Source: Archangium violaceum (GTDB lineage: Bacteria > Myxococcota > Myxococcia > Myxococcales > Myxococcaceae). From it: a DNA stretch of 64,000 bases. The stretch is taken from assembly GCF_016887565.1 (NCBI RefSeq), contig NZ_CP069396.1, positions 10,460,001 through 10,524,000 on the forward strand. The letters are read 5' to 3'. The position numbers were made by a program, and so were the translations under genes. The number at the start of each line of letters is the position of its first letter. Position 1 is the first letter of the stretch. This document shows positions 42,213-51,399 of this stretch, one piece after another. The notes under the pieces are model-generated. The model searched no databases and was not told the DNA's origin. It was given only the letters and a program-made list of their open reading frames with translations.

Positions 42213-42983
42213 TCAGGGCATGGGGTCGCCGGGCTTGCCCGCGTCGGGAGGCTCTGGCCGCCGCACGGTGGCGCGGTCCTCCAGCGGGACGCGCCCCACG
42301 GACTGGCGGAACAGCTCCCACAGCGCCCGGCGGTGACCCTCCGGGGTAGCAGTGCCATCCAGCACCGCGCCCGCCCCGCGGTAGCTCACGGTGAGGCCCG
42401 AGCCCTTCAGCGCGCTCGTCAGCGCCGCGAGCTGGTCCTGCAGGACGGGCAGCTCGAAGGTGAGCTCCAGATCGCGCGCCAGATACACGTCCGTCTTCAG
42501 CAGCGCGCGCAGGGCCTCGCGGCAGCGCACGTCCTTCACGTGGACCGTCAGGGAGCGCTCGGAGCCCTCGGTGGCCTTCAGCCCCGGGCAGGCCTTTCGA
42601 GCCGCGGCGAGCAGCTCCGCGGAGGGCTCGGGCTCGGGGGGCCGCCCTGGCGCGCCCACCCCCAGCCGCCACACGGCGAACTTCCCCTCCGCGTACAGCA
42701 GCAGCAGCGTGCGCCCCGGCTTGAGGGGCGTGAGCAACAGCTCGTTGCTGCCCTGGAGCACCTCCGCGGTGACGACGGAGGGGTCCTCCACCTCCACCCA
42801 GTCCACCGCGCTCAGCTTGTGGAAGCGCTCCTTACCCGGCTCCAGAGAAACCGAGAGGTCCACGGGCCAGGCCGAGGCGCGCGGGGCGGAGAGTGTCAGC
42901 AGGAGGACGGACAGGGGGGGGAGCAGCCGGAAGAGCCCCCGCCGGAGGGAGCGGGAGCGGCTCACTGGTGGACGCACACGCAT
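42213..42983 (-). CDS. secreted protein with a pilus-assembly (CpaC/secretin-type) N-domain
   Basis: A 256-residue protein from ATG 42983 with a signal peptide (RRGLFRLLPPLSVLLLTLSAPRASA). Residues about 45-110 resemble the N-terminal domain of type II/III secretion and Tad-pilus secretins: SVSLEPGKERFHKLSAVDWV, then LLLTPLKPGRTLLLLYAEGK. The C-terminal half contains a KDVRCREALRAL motif reminiscent of secretin-associated short domains, but no secretin barrel is present. It may be a stand-alone periplasmic partner of a secretin encoded elsewhere. It is divergent from the CorC-like gene, 58 bp apart. Confidence 0.72.
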   Translation of the reverse strand: MRVRPPVSRSRSLRRGLFRLLPPLSVLLLTLSAPRASAWPVDLSVSLEPGKERFHKLSAVDWVEVEDPSVVTAEVLQGSNELLLTPLKPGRTLLLLYAEGKFAVWRLGVGAPGRPPEPEPSAELLAAARKACPGLKATEGSERSLTVHVKDVRCREALRALLKTDVYLARDLELTFELPVLQDQLAALTSALKGSGLTVSYRGAGAVLDGTATPEGHRRALWELFRQSVGRVPLEDRATVRRPEPPDAGKPGDPMP

Positions 42984-43041
42984 CGGGATTCTCTCGGAAA
43001 GTGTGCGTGTGCTCTTACCACGGGGTATGTAGAGAAGCCGT

Positions 43042-44391
43042 ATGCCTCCTACCTGGGCCCTCTGGACTGCCTGCCTGGCCCTCGTCTTCACCCGAGGATT
43101 CATCGCCGCCGCCGAATCGGCCCTGTATGGGACCTCGGACCTGAGCGCGCAGGAACTGGCCAAGACGGCCCCGGTCTCTGGTGGCCGGGTGCTCCGGCAC
43201 AAGACGGAGCGGGAGGCCACCGCCACCGCGCTGCGAGTGGGCATGGTGCTCAGCGGCTTCCTGGCCGCCGCCATCGGGGCCTTCGTGCCGCCGCAGTTGC
43301 TCAACTTCACCCGTCTGGGCGAGGCGCCCTGGCTGAGCGTGGCCACGGTGCTGGCCGGCTCCCTGCTGGTGGGCCTGCTGGCCACGCTCGTCGAGGTGAC
43401 GATGCGCGGCCTGGCCAACGCCGGCCCCGAGCGCTGGGCGCTGCGCCTGTCGTGGCTGGTGTCGCTGCTCGTCCTGCTCTTCTACCCGCCCATGCGCCTG
43501 CTCATGGGGCCCATCAACCTGGTGGCGCGCGGCTTCGGGCGCACCCTGCGCTTCGAGCCCCCGCCTCCGCCGCTCGAGGAGCTGGAGAAGCTGCTCGCCG
43601 CCCAGGCGGCCAAGGAGGAGGTGGACCAGAGCGCGCCCCAGCTCATCCGCTCCATCTTCGAGCTGTCGGACAAGCGCTGCCGGGACGTGATGGTGCCGCG
43701 CACGGAGGTGGTGTGCGTGGACATCTCCACCCCGCCGGAGGAGGTGCTGCGCCTCTTGGCGGAGGAGAACCACTCGCGCATCCCCGTGTACCGGGACGAC
43801 GTGGACCACATCCTCGGCGTGCTGCACGCGAGAGACCTCATCCCGCTGCTGCAGCACCCCGAGCTCATCGTCCTGCAGGACACCATCCGGCCCGCGCACT
43901 TCGTCCCATGGCTCAAGCCGATTGGAGACCTGCTACGCGAGATGCAGCGCAAGAAGATCCACATGGCCATCGTGGTGGACGAGTACGGCGGCTTCATGGG
44001 GATCGTGACGTTGGAGGACATCCTCCGGGAGATCGTCGGAGACATCGGCGACGAGTTCGAGGTGGAGGAGAAGCAGGTGGAGAAGCAGCCCGACGGGAGC
44101 TTCCTGGTGGACGCGGCCCTGGAGGTGGATCAGTTCACCCAGGCCTTCGGCTTCCCGCTGCCGGAGGGCGACTTCGACACGCTGGGCGGCTTCCTGTCCT
44201 CGCTGGCGGGCCACCTGCCGGACGTGGGCGAGCGCTTCACCTTCAACGGCTGGGCCTTCACCGTCCACGCCAAGGAGGGTGCGCGCATCGACCGCGTGCG
44301 GATGATGCGGCTCAAGACGCCCACCAAGGAGCCCACGCCGCCCAAGGAGCCCCCGACCAAGGAGCCCGCGGGCCAGGAGCTCAAGGCCTGA
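43042..44391 (+). CDS. HlyC/CorC (CNNM/UPF0053)-family membrane protein with CBS pair
   Basis: A 449-residue protein. An N-terminal DUF21/CNNM membrane domain of about four helices (RGFIAAAESALYGTSDLSA and VGMVLSGFLAAAIGAF) is followed by a CBS-domain pair with DVMVPRTEVVCVDI, EENHSRIPVYRDDVDHILG and MAIVVDEYGGFMGIVTLEDILREIVGDI. A C-terminal CorC/HlyC transporter-associated domain comes next (VDAALEVDQFTQAFGFPLPEGDFDTLGGFL). A Lys/Pro-rich tail ends the protein. Family members affect Mg2+/Co2+ efflux or homeostasis; the label 'hemolysin' is historical. Confidence 0.92.
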   Translation: MPPTWALWTACLALVFTRGFIAAAESALYGTSDLSAQELAKTAPVSGGRVLRHKTEREATATALRVGMVLSGFLAAAIGAFVPPQLLNFTRLGEAPWLSVATVLAGSLLVGLLATLVEVTMRGLANAGPERWALRLSWLVSLLVLLFYPPMRLLMGPINLVARGFGRTLRFEPPPPPLEELEKLLAAQAAKEEVDQSAPQLIRSIFELSDKRCRDVMVPRTEVVCVDISTPPEEVLRLLAEENHSRIPVYRDDVDHILGVLHARDLIPLLQHPELIVLQDTIRPAHFVPWLKPIGDLLREMQRKKIHMAIVVDEYGGFMGIVTLEDILREIVGDIGDEFEVEEKQVEKQPDGSFLVDAALEVDQFTQAFGFPLPEGDFDTLGGFLSSLAGHLPDVGERFTFNGWAFTVHAKEGARIDRVRMMRLKTPTKEPTPPKEPPTKEPAGQELKA

Positions 44392-44419
44392 GCGTCAGTC
44401 GAACGCCAAGCCTCGGGAG

Positions 44420-45235
44420 TCAGCGACGGCGACCGCGCAATCGCTCCAGCTCCGAGAGGGCCTCGGCCAACCTGCGCTCGGACTCCTCGCGTCGGTGAGC
44501 CTCCTGGGCGAGCCGCTGCTCCAGCTCGGCGCGCACCTGGGCCTCCTCGGTGCGGTGAGCCTCCGCCTCTCCCACCATCCGCTCGAGCGTGGAGATCATC
44601 TCGTCCGCTTCCGGCAGCGCCGCCCGGCCGTGATAGAAGCGCAACCGCTCGCCCTCGAGCTGCAACTCCAATCCGAGCACCTCGGACGTGTAGAACCCCT
44701 GCTGCGGCACGATGGGCTGGTAGACGCGCCGCCCCTCCCCGGCCAGGCGCCAGCCGGTCAGCTTCAGCCGCCCCCGGTCGAAGAGGAAGTACTCGCGGAT
44801 GCCGAGCCGGGCGAAGCGCTCCACGTTCCGCTCCAGGTCCTTGCGCCGCTCGCCCGCGACATGGATTTCCAGGGCCAGGTCGAGCCCCCTGCCCTCGGCG
44901 CTCACCACCCAGCGCATGCGCGAATGGGGCTCCACGTCCATGACGGCGATGACGTCGGGAGCGAACATGCGCTCGCCCGGGTAGTACACGGGCAGCTCGC
45001 ACCCCAGGTACACCTTGCGTCCGATGCGGGAGAAGAAGCCCCCCAGCACTTCGCGCGCACGCACCTTGGCGTCGAAGTGCGGGTCTCCTTCAGGAGGATT
45101 GGCCTCGGAGACCGGAAACTCGGACGGCAGGCTGTCGAGGATGCGGGCGCGCTCGTCGGGCATGAGCCGCTCCCAGAGCTCCTGGGGGGGCGCACGCGGG
45201 TCGTCCGGATCGACGCGATAGGAGTCAGCGCACAT
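44420..45235 (-). CDS. Uma2-family (DUF820) restriction-endonuclease-fold protein
   Basis: A 271-residue protein from ATG 45235. The Uma2 domain (about 45-205) carries the PD-(D/E)xK-like elements ERMFAPDVIAVMD and LALEIHVAGERRKDLERNVERFARLGIREYFLFDRGRLKLTGW; the usual Glu-x-Lys catalytic pair is altered to EIHVAGERRKD, which could reduce activity. A Glu/Arg-rich coiled coil occupies the last 60 residues (EEAQVRAELEQRLAQEAHRR). Uma2 genes are abundant in myxobacteria and cyanobacteria, and their biological role is not established. The gene stands alone. Confidence 0.88.
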   Translation of the reverse strand: MCADSYRVDPDDPRAPPQELWERLMPDERARILDSLPSEFPVSEANPPEGDPHFDAKVRAREVLGGFFSRIGRKVYLGCELPVYYPGERMFAPDVIAVMDVEPHSRMRWVVSAEGRGLDLALEIHVAGERRKDLERNVERFARLGIREYFLFDRGRLKLTGWRLAGEGRRVYQPIVPQQGFYTSEVLGLELQLEGERLRFYHGRAALPEADEMISTLERMVGEAEAHRTEEAQVRAELEQRLAQEAHRREESERRLAEALSELERLRGRRR

Positions 45236-45386
45236 GGTGCTGTAGACACACTAAGTCCCTCCAGGGAGGTGACCAAGGGGGGTCGGCGAACAAGCGTCCA
45301 CCTGCCCCCAACCCCACCTTGGACATGGGGCCAGGAGACGTGACTTTAGCGGTCAGGTCAAGCCGTCCGATACCCTGCGCCGAGCC

Positions 45387-45860
45387 TCACTCCGGCGCGA
45401 GCACCATGGGCCGGAAGTACTGGAGCCGCAGGGTGCGCTCGGCGCGGAAGGGCAGCAGGCGCACCGTCTCTCCACCGAAGTTGAGCGCCACGCCGCCGCC
45501 CACCTCCACCCGCCACGTGCGCGGAGGAACCTCGCTCCCGCCCGGCTCGGACTGGAGCGGGAAGGACACCGTCAGGGTGCGGCGCTCGTCCGAGGCCAGG
45601 CGCAGGCTCACCCCGCGCGTGCCCACCGCGTAGCGCCGGCCATCCATCCGCAGCTCGAAGTCCACCCCCGTCACCTCCGCGTCCCAGAAGGTGGGGTTCT
45701 CCACCTCCAGGCGCAGGGTGAGCTCACCCGGGCCCTTGGGGGAGAAGGCGAGGCCCACGTCCTCCACCTTCACCGCCTGGTCCATGGCATGCGGGCGCAG
45801 CGTCACCCCGGCGCACCCAGCGAGCCACGGCAGCACGAGCAGCGGCGCGAGCCAGCGCAT
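45387..45860 (-). CDS. LEA type-2-like lipoprotein
   Basis: A 157-residue protein from ATG 45860 that overlaps the stop of the upstream kinase gene (ATGA). The signal MRWLAPLLVLPWLAGC gives a lipobox Cys at residue 16. The mature domain is a single LEA/WHy-like beta fold with LTLRLEVENPTFWDAEVTGVDFEL. Translational coupling to a protein kinase suggests a functional link, perhaps as an envelope target or anchor, but this is inference. Compare the longer LEA lipoprotein at 28403-29242. Confidence 0.82.
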   Translation of the reverse strand: MRWLAPLLVLPWLAGCAGVTLRPHAMDQAVKVEDVGLAFSPKGPGELTLRLEVENPTFWDAEVTGVDFELRMDGRRYAVGTRGVSLRLASDERRTLTVSFPLQSEPGGSEVPPRTWRVEVGGGVALNFGGETVRLLPFRAERTLRLQYFRPMVLAPE

Positions 45861-46780
45861 CAGCCCCCCAGGAGCGGCTTGAGCGCATCCACCGTGAGCG
45901 GCCACCCGGTGCGGCGCGACAGCACCTCCAGGGCGCGGATGAACTCCGCCGCCGACTGGAAGCGGCGCGCCTTGTCCGCGAAGAGCGCCTTGCGCACCAC
46001 CTGCACCGCGTAGTCCGGCAGCTCCGGCTGCACGCTGGACAGCAGCGGCGCCCGAGCGTCGCGCACCCGGTGCATCAGCTCCGCCTCGCCGTCCCCGGTG
46101 AACAGGCGCCGGTTGGACAGCAGCTCCCAGAGGATGACGCCCACCGAGTACAGGTCGCTGCGCGTGTCCACCGGCTGGCCCAGCACCTGCTCCGGGCTCA
46201 TGTACGACACCGTGCCGCGCAGCGCGCCCGTGTCCCCGCGCATCACCCCTTCCACGTCCGCCACGCCGAAGTCGGTGAGCTTCACGTCCCCGGCCACGCT
46301 CAGCAGGATGTTGGCGGGGTTGACGTCGCGGTGGACGATGGTGGCACCGCCCTCGCCCGCCTTGGCGCGGTGGACGTAGTCCAGCGCCTTGAGGACGCAC
46401 CAGGTGATGTAGCAGGCCGCCGCCGGAGGCATCGCTGCGCCCGCCTTCATCAGCAGCTCCTGCATGAAGCCCAGCGTCCGGCCCGCCACCAGCTCCTGCA
46501 CCATCAGGTAGTCCGGCCCGGCCTTGAAGAGACGGAAGGTGCGGACGATGTGCGGGTGGCGCAGGCGCACGGTGAGCTTCGCCTCGTCGACGAAGGCCTT
46601 CACGTACGCGCCATCGTTGCGGTACGTGGGCAGCAGCCGCTTGAGCACCACCTCCTCGGGCTCCCCGGGCGAGCGCTGCGTCGAGGCCTTCGCTCGCACC
46701 TGGAACACCTCGGCCATCCCGCCTACCGCGAGCCGGCCGATGACCTCATAACCTCCCAGGTCCGCTGCTTGTTGCGACAC
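45860..46780 (-). CDS. serine/threonine protein kinase (Hanks type), soluble
   Basis: A 306-residue kinase with GTG start 46780. The kinase domain spans about 10-270: glycine-loop-like IGRLAVGGMAEVFQV, the ATP-anchoring Lys in EVVLKRLLP, the catalytic loop IVHRDVNPANIL, DFG in KLTDFGVADVEG, an APE-like MSPEQVLG and a conserved Arg in KARRFQSAAEF. The Gly loop reads GRLAVGGMAEV, as in many myxobacterial kinases. There is no transmembrane segment or C-terminal sensor. It is the first gene of a pair with a LEA-type lipoprotein. Substrates are unknown. Confidence 0.93.
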   Translation of the reverse strand: MSQQAADLGGYEVIGRLAVGGMAEVFQVRAKASTQRSPGEPEEVVLKRLLPTYRNDGAYVKAFVDEAKLTVRLRHPHIVRTFRLFKAGPDYLMVQELVAGRTLGFMQELLMKAGAAMPPAAACYITWCVLKALDYVHRAKAGEGGATIVHRDVNPANILLSVAGDVKLTDFGVADVEGVMRGDTGALRGTVSYMSPEQVLGQPVDTRSDLYSVGVILWELLSNRRLFTGDGEAELMHRVRDARAPLLSSVQPELPDYAVQVVRKALFADKARRFQSAAEFIRALEVLSRRTGWPLTVDALKPLLGG

Positions 46781-46815
46781 GATTCGAGCCTACTCCGCTT
46801 TTCGTTGGAGCCGCA

Positions 46816-48246
46816 CTATTCCGTCAGCAGGGAGGCGAAGAGGCGCTCGTATTTCCGGGCGGAAGCGGCCCAGGAGAAGTCCCGGCCCATGCCCCTGCGC
46901 CGGAAGGACAGCAGCCGCTCCGGCTCGGCGTAGAGGGCCTGGGCGCGCCGCAGCGCCGCCAGGAGCGCCGCCGGGTGGAAGGCCTCGAAGAGGATGCCAT
47001 CCCCGTCCATGCTTCCGTCCACCGTGTCCACGAGTCCACCGGTGGCGCGGACGATGGGCACGGTGCCGTAGCGCAGCGAGTACATCTGGTTGAGGCCGCA
47101 CGGCTCGTAGCGGCTGGGCATGATGAAGAAGTCCGACCCCGCCTCCACCAGGTGGGACAGCCCCTGGTCGAAGCCGATGTACGTGCCCACCTGCTCGGGG
47201 AACTGGTGCTGGAGGGCGCGCAGCCCGTCCTCGAAGCGGGCCTCGCCGCTGCCCACCGCGACGAAGCGGATGTCGGACTGGAGGGCCTGGGGCATCACCT
47301 CCAGCAGCAGGTCCACGCCCTTCTGCCAGGCCAGCCGCGAGACGATGCCGAACACGGGGGCGTCGGTGTCCTCGCGCAGCCCGGCCTGGCGCAGCAGCGC
47401 GCGCCGGCAGACGGCCTTGCCGCTCAGGTCGTTGGCCCCATAGCGGGCGGGGAGATACGTGTCCGCCTCCGGGTTCCACTCGTGCACGTCGATGCCGTTG
47501 ATGATGCCGGTGAGCACCCCGCGCCGGCGGCGCAGCAACCCATCGAGGCTGGCACCGCCCTCGGGCTCCTGGATCTCCTTGGCATAGGTAGGCGAGACGG
47601 TGGTGAGGGCGTCGGAGAACTGGATGCCGCCCTTGAGGAAGTTCACCGCGTCCCAGAACTCGAGCCCGTGCTCGGCGTTGAAGAGGTCCCACGGCAGCCC
47701 GAGCTCGTCCATGACGTGCTTCCCGAACTGGCCCTGGTAGGCGAGGTTGTGGATGGTGAGCACCGTCTTGGAGCGGGCCAGGGCGGTGCCCTGGAAGCCG
47801 CGCTGGAGCGCCACGGCCGTCAACCCGGTCTGCCAGTCGTTGAGGTGGATGATGTCCGGGAAGAAGCGCAGCCGCTGGGCGAGCTGGAGGGCGCCGATGG
47901 AGAGGTAGGCGAAGCGCCGGTGGTTGTCACCGAACTCGCCCCAGGTGTCGCCGTAGATGCCGGAGCGGCCGTAGAAGTGCTCGTTCTCCAGGAAGAGGAT
48001 TTCCAGGTTGGGGGCCTGGCGGAGGGAGAGGATGGGACCGCGCTCGAGGCCGAAGGGGAAGCGCAGCTCCAGGTGGTGACCGGTGGGGGTGAGACGCGAG
48101 TCCTGGATGGAGGCGTACCGGGGGGTGACGACCTTGACCTCGTGGCCGAGCGCCGCGAGCTCCGCGGGAAGGGCACCGGCTACGTCCCCGAGCCCACCCG
48201 TCTTGGAGAAGGGTGTGACTTCGGAGGCCACGTAGAGAATCTTCAT
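46816..48246 (-). CDS. glgA: glycogen synthase (ADP-glucose type)
   Basis: A 476-residue GT5 enzyme. ATG 48246 is chosen because it gives the canonical N-terminus MKILYVASEVTPFSKTGGLGDVAGALP with its KTGGL ADP-glucose motif. Further signatures are HLNDWQTGL, LTIHNLAYQG, GIVSRLAWQKGVDLL, MPSRYEPCGLNQMYSLRYGT and PIVRATGGLVDTV. It extends alpha-1,4-glucan chains from ADP-glucose. The longer frame to 48345 has no family similarity. Together with glgX it shows that the organism makes and degrades glycogen. Confidence 0.97.
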   Translation of the reverse strand: MKILYVASEVTPFSKTGGLGDVAGALPAELAALGHEVKVVTPRYASIQDSRLTPTGHHLELRFPFGLERGPILSLRQAPNLEILFLENEHFYGRSGIYGDTWGEFGDNHRRFAYLSIGALQLAQRLRFFPDIIHLNDWQTGLTAVALQRGFQGTALARSKTVLTIHNLAYQGQFGKHVMDELGLPWDLFNAEHGLEFWDAVNFLKGGIQFSDALTTVSPTYAKEIQEPEGGASLDGLLRRRRGVLTGIINGIDVHEWNPEADTYLPARYGANDLSGKAVCRRALLRQAGLREDTDAPVFGIVSRLAWQKGVDLLLEVMPQALQSDIRFVAVGSGEARFEDGLRALQHQFPEQVGTYIGFDQGLSHLVEAGSDFFIMPSRYEPCGLNQMYSLRYGTVPIVRATGGLVDTVDGSMDGDGILFEAFHPAALLAALRRAQALYAEPERLLSFRRRGMGRDFSWAASARKYERLFASLLTE

Positions 48247-48319
48247 GAAATGAGACGATGCCGTGTGTGACGGGCGAGTCAACCCAAACACGCGGCTCGC
48301 ACTCTGGGAGTGGGTTGGT

Positions 48320-48916
48320 ATGGTAGGGGGCGTGGAGCTACCCAAGGATCCGATCGAACGTTTCGCGGCCCTCTATGAGGAGGCGAAGCGCGTCATACCG
48401 GTGGACCCCAACGCCATGGTGGTGGCGTCGGTGGGGCCTGACGGCAAACCGTCCACGCGCGTGGTGCTGTTGAAGGACTTCGACGCGAGGGGCTTCGTCT
48501 TCTACACCAACCTGGAGAGCCGCAAGGGGCGGGAGCTGCTGGCGCACCCGTGGTCAGCCCTGTGCTTCTTCTGGCAGCCGCTGGAGCGGCAGGTGCGGGT
48601 GGAGGGGCGGGTGGAGCGGGTATCGGACGCGGAAGCGGACGCATACTTCCAGAGCCGGCCGAGGGGGAGCCAGGTGGGGGCGTGGGCGAGCCTGCAGAGC
48701 CAGCCGTTGCCCTCGAGGGAGGAGTTGGAGGCGAGGGTGGAGGAAGTGACGCGCAAGTACGAGGGCAAGCAGGTGCCGAGGCCCGCGCACTGGTCGGGAC
48801 TGAGGGTGGTGCCGGAGCGAATCGAGTTCTGGCACGCGAGACCGAGCCGTCTGCATGACCGGCTCGTCTACATAAGGGAGGGAAGCGGCTGGAGAACGGA
48901 AGTCCTCTACCCGTAG
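48320..48916 (+). CDS. pdxH: pyridoxine/pyridoxamine 5'-phosphate oxidase
   Basis: The start is taken as ATG 48320 (198 residues); GTG 48332, with AGGGGG upstream, is an alternative, and an ATG at 48263 would add an unrelated leader. Conserved FMN and substrate motifs include [72 protein letters not shown] and the C-terminal [24 protein letters not shown]. It makes pyridoxal 5'-phosphate, the cofactor used by enzymes such as the CBS-type protein in this window. A hairpin repeat follows at 48951. Confidence 0.97.
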   Translation: MVGGVELPKDPIERFAALYEEAKRVIPVDPNAMVVASVGPDGKPSTRVVLLKDFDARGFVFYTNLESRKGRELLAHPWSALCFFWQPLERQVRVEGRVERVSDAEADAYFQSRPRGSQVGAWASLQSQPLPSREELEARVEEVTRKYEGKQVPRPAHWSGLRVVPERIEFWHARPSRLHDRLVYIREGSGWRTEVLYP

Positions 48917-48950
48917 TCCCCGTCCCCCAGCCCCCAACACCCCCCAACAA

Positions 48951-48985
48951 CCCCTCTCCCCCTGGGAGAGGGACGGGGTGAGGGT
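48951..48985. repeat. hairpin repeat copy 5
   Basis: Arms CCCTCTCCC and GGGAGAGGG with a slightly altered loop, followed by ACGGGGTGAGGGT. It lies between convergent pdxH and the short-chain dehydrogenase gene. Confidence 0.8.
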
Positions 48986-49016
48986 ATAGAGGAACCCGGG
49001 TTGGACCCCGAGTCCC

Positions 49017-49709
49017 TTACCAGGGCAACTCCTGCCCATCGTGGTCGAAGAACCGGCCCCCGTGCTCATCGGAGAGCCGGTCGATGACTTCGAGCATGGA
49101 GCGAACGGACTGCTCGGGGCGAAGAGGAGCCTGGGGCCCGCCCATATCGGTCTGGACCCAGCCCGGGTTGAGGGCGATGGTGACGAAGCCCTCGCCGCGC
49201 AGCTCCAGGTGCATGTTGCGCATGGCCATGTTGAGGGCGGCCTTGGAGAGGCGGTAGCCGTAGAACCCGCCCATGCCGTTGTCGGCGATGGAGCCCATGC
49301 CCGAGGTGATATGGACGACGCGGCGCGCCGAACCGAGCCGCAGTGAGGGCAACAGAGCGGCGGTGAGACGCAGGGGCCCGAAGGTGTTGACGGCGAGGGT
49401 GCCGGCGACGTCGTCGAAGTCGAGTCCGGACAGGGGCTGGTTCTTGCCGAAGACGCCGGCGCTGTTGATGAGGACGTCGAGGGGCTGGCGCTCGCCCAAG
49501 GAGGCGGCGAAGTCCCTCACACTCCGAGGATCCGAGACATCGAGCGGGTGGACGCGGAGGCGGCCGTCGGAGGAGCGAGCGAGCTCCTGGAGGTGGCGGG
49601 CGTCGGAGGGGGCGCGGACGCCCGCGTCGATGGAATCACCCCGGTGGAGCAACTGACGAACGAACTCGAGACCCAGACCGCGACTGGCTCCTGTGATGGC
49701 ATAGCGCAT
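49017..49709 (-). CDS. short-chain dehydrogenase/reductase
   Basis: A 230-residue SDR from ATG 49709 (the longer frame to 52127 is the antisense shadow of other genes). It has the motifs ITGASRGLG, INSAG (in place of NNAG), a catalytic Ser in HITSGMGSI and YGYRLSKAALN with the Tyr/Lys pair. NPGWVQTDMGG shortly after is typical of the carbonyl reductase-like C-factor branch; CsgA of Myxococcus belongs to the same general group. Substrate unknown. It is divergent from the hemY gene, 111 bp apart. Confidence 0.92.
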   Translation of the reverse strand: MRYAITGASRGLGLEFVRQLLHRGDSIDAGVRAPSDARHLQELARSSDGRLRVHPLDVSDPRSVRDFAASLGERQPLDVLINSAGVFGKNQPLSGLDFDDVAGTLAVNTFGPLRLTAALLPSLRLGSARRVVHITSGMGSIADNGMGGFYGYRLSKAALNMAMRNMHLELRGEGFVTIALNPGWVQTDMGGPQAPLRPEQSVRSMLEVIDRLSDEHGGRFFDHDGQELPW

Positions 49710-49778
49710 GGCCCCATTAAATGTGCCTTGGGGCTGCAAAGACATGACGCCTCGCGGCACTTGACCGGGGAGTGATGA

Positions 49779-51185
<1,407 letters not shown>

Positions 51186-51192
51186 GGCTCGG

Positions 51193-51241
51193 GGGAGACC
51201 GTTCACGGGTGGCATCCGACCGCTCGCCGGGACGGTCTCCC
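51193..51241 (+). terminator. hairpin after hemY
   Basis: GGGAGACCGT (51193-51202) and ACGGTCTCCC (51232-51241) form a perfect 10-bp stem with a 29-base loop, starting 8 bp after the hemY stop. No U-tract follows. Confidence 0.55.
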
Positions 51242-51294
51242 ATGTCAGGGGCGGACGAGACACTCTCCGGATGACCCCCACACCGGAGCCAACC

Positions 51295-51399
51295 ATGCGC
51301 GCCTCGCTGCTCGTGCCCCTGGCCGTCGTCCTCTTCCCGCTGGTTCTGCTGGGTGCGCTGGCACTGGGCGCCAGGGAGACCCGGGAAGCGAGCCCGTGA
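51295..51399 (+). CDS. 34-residue membrane peptide coupled to a sensor kinase gene
   Basis: ATG 51295 lies 6 bases after GGAG (another in-frame ATG is at 51271). The 34-residue product, with charged ends, is one hydrophobic helix (LLVPLAVVLFPLVLLGALAL). Its TGA overlaps the GTG at 51396 of the following kinase gene (GTGA), the coupling pattern used throughout this genome. It may be a small regulatory or accessory subunit of the kinase, or only a leader that couples translation. Confidence 0.5.
   Translation: MRASLLVPLAVVLFPLVLLGALALGARETREASP

Noticed and set aside
44420-45235. Restriction-modification gene
   Set aside because: The protein is a Uma2/DUF820 member with an altered catalytic pair, and no methyltransferase gene is nearby.
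7904-48985. CRISPR array formed by the recurring CCCTCTCCC hairpins
   Set aside because: Copies are kilobases apart, lack regular spacers and there are no cas genes; they are dispersed hairpin repeats.
51193-51241. Riboswitch or leader for the LytS-type kinase
   Set aside because: Only a simple 10-bp stem with a large loop is visible right after hemY; a transcription terminator is the simpler reading.
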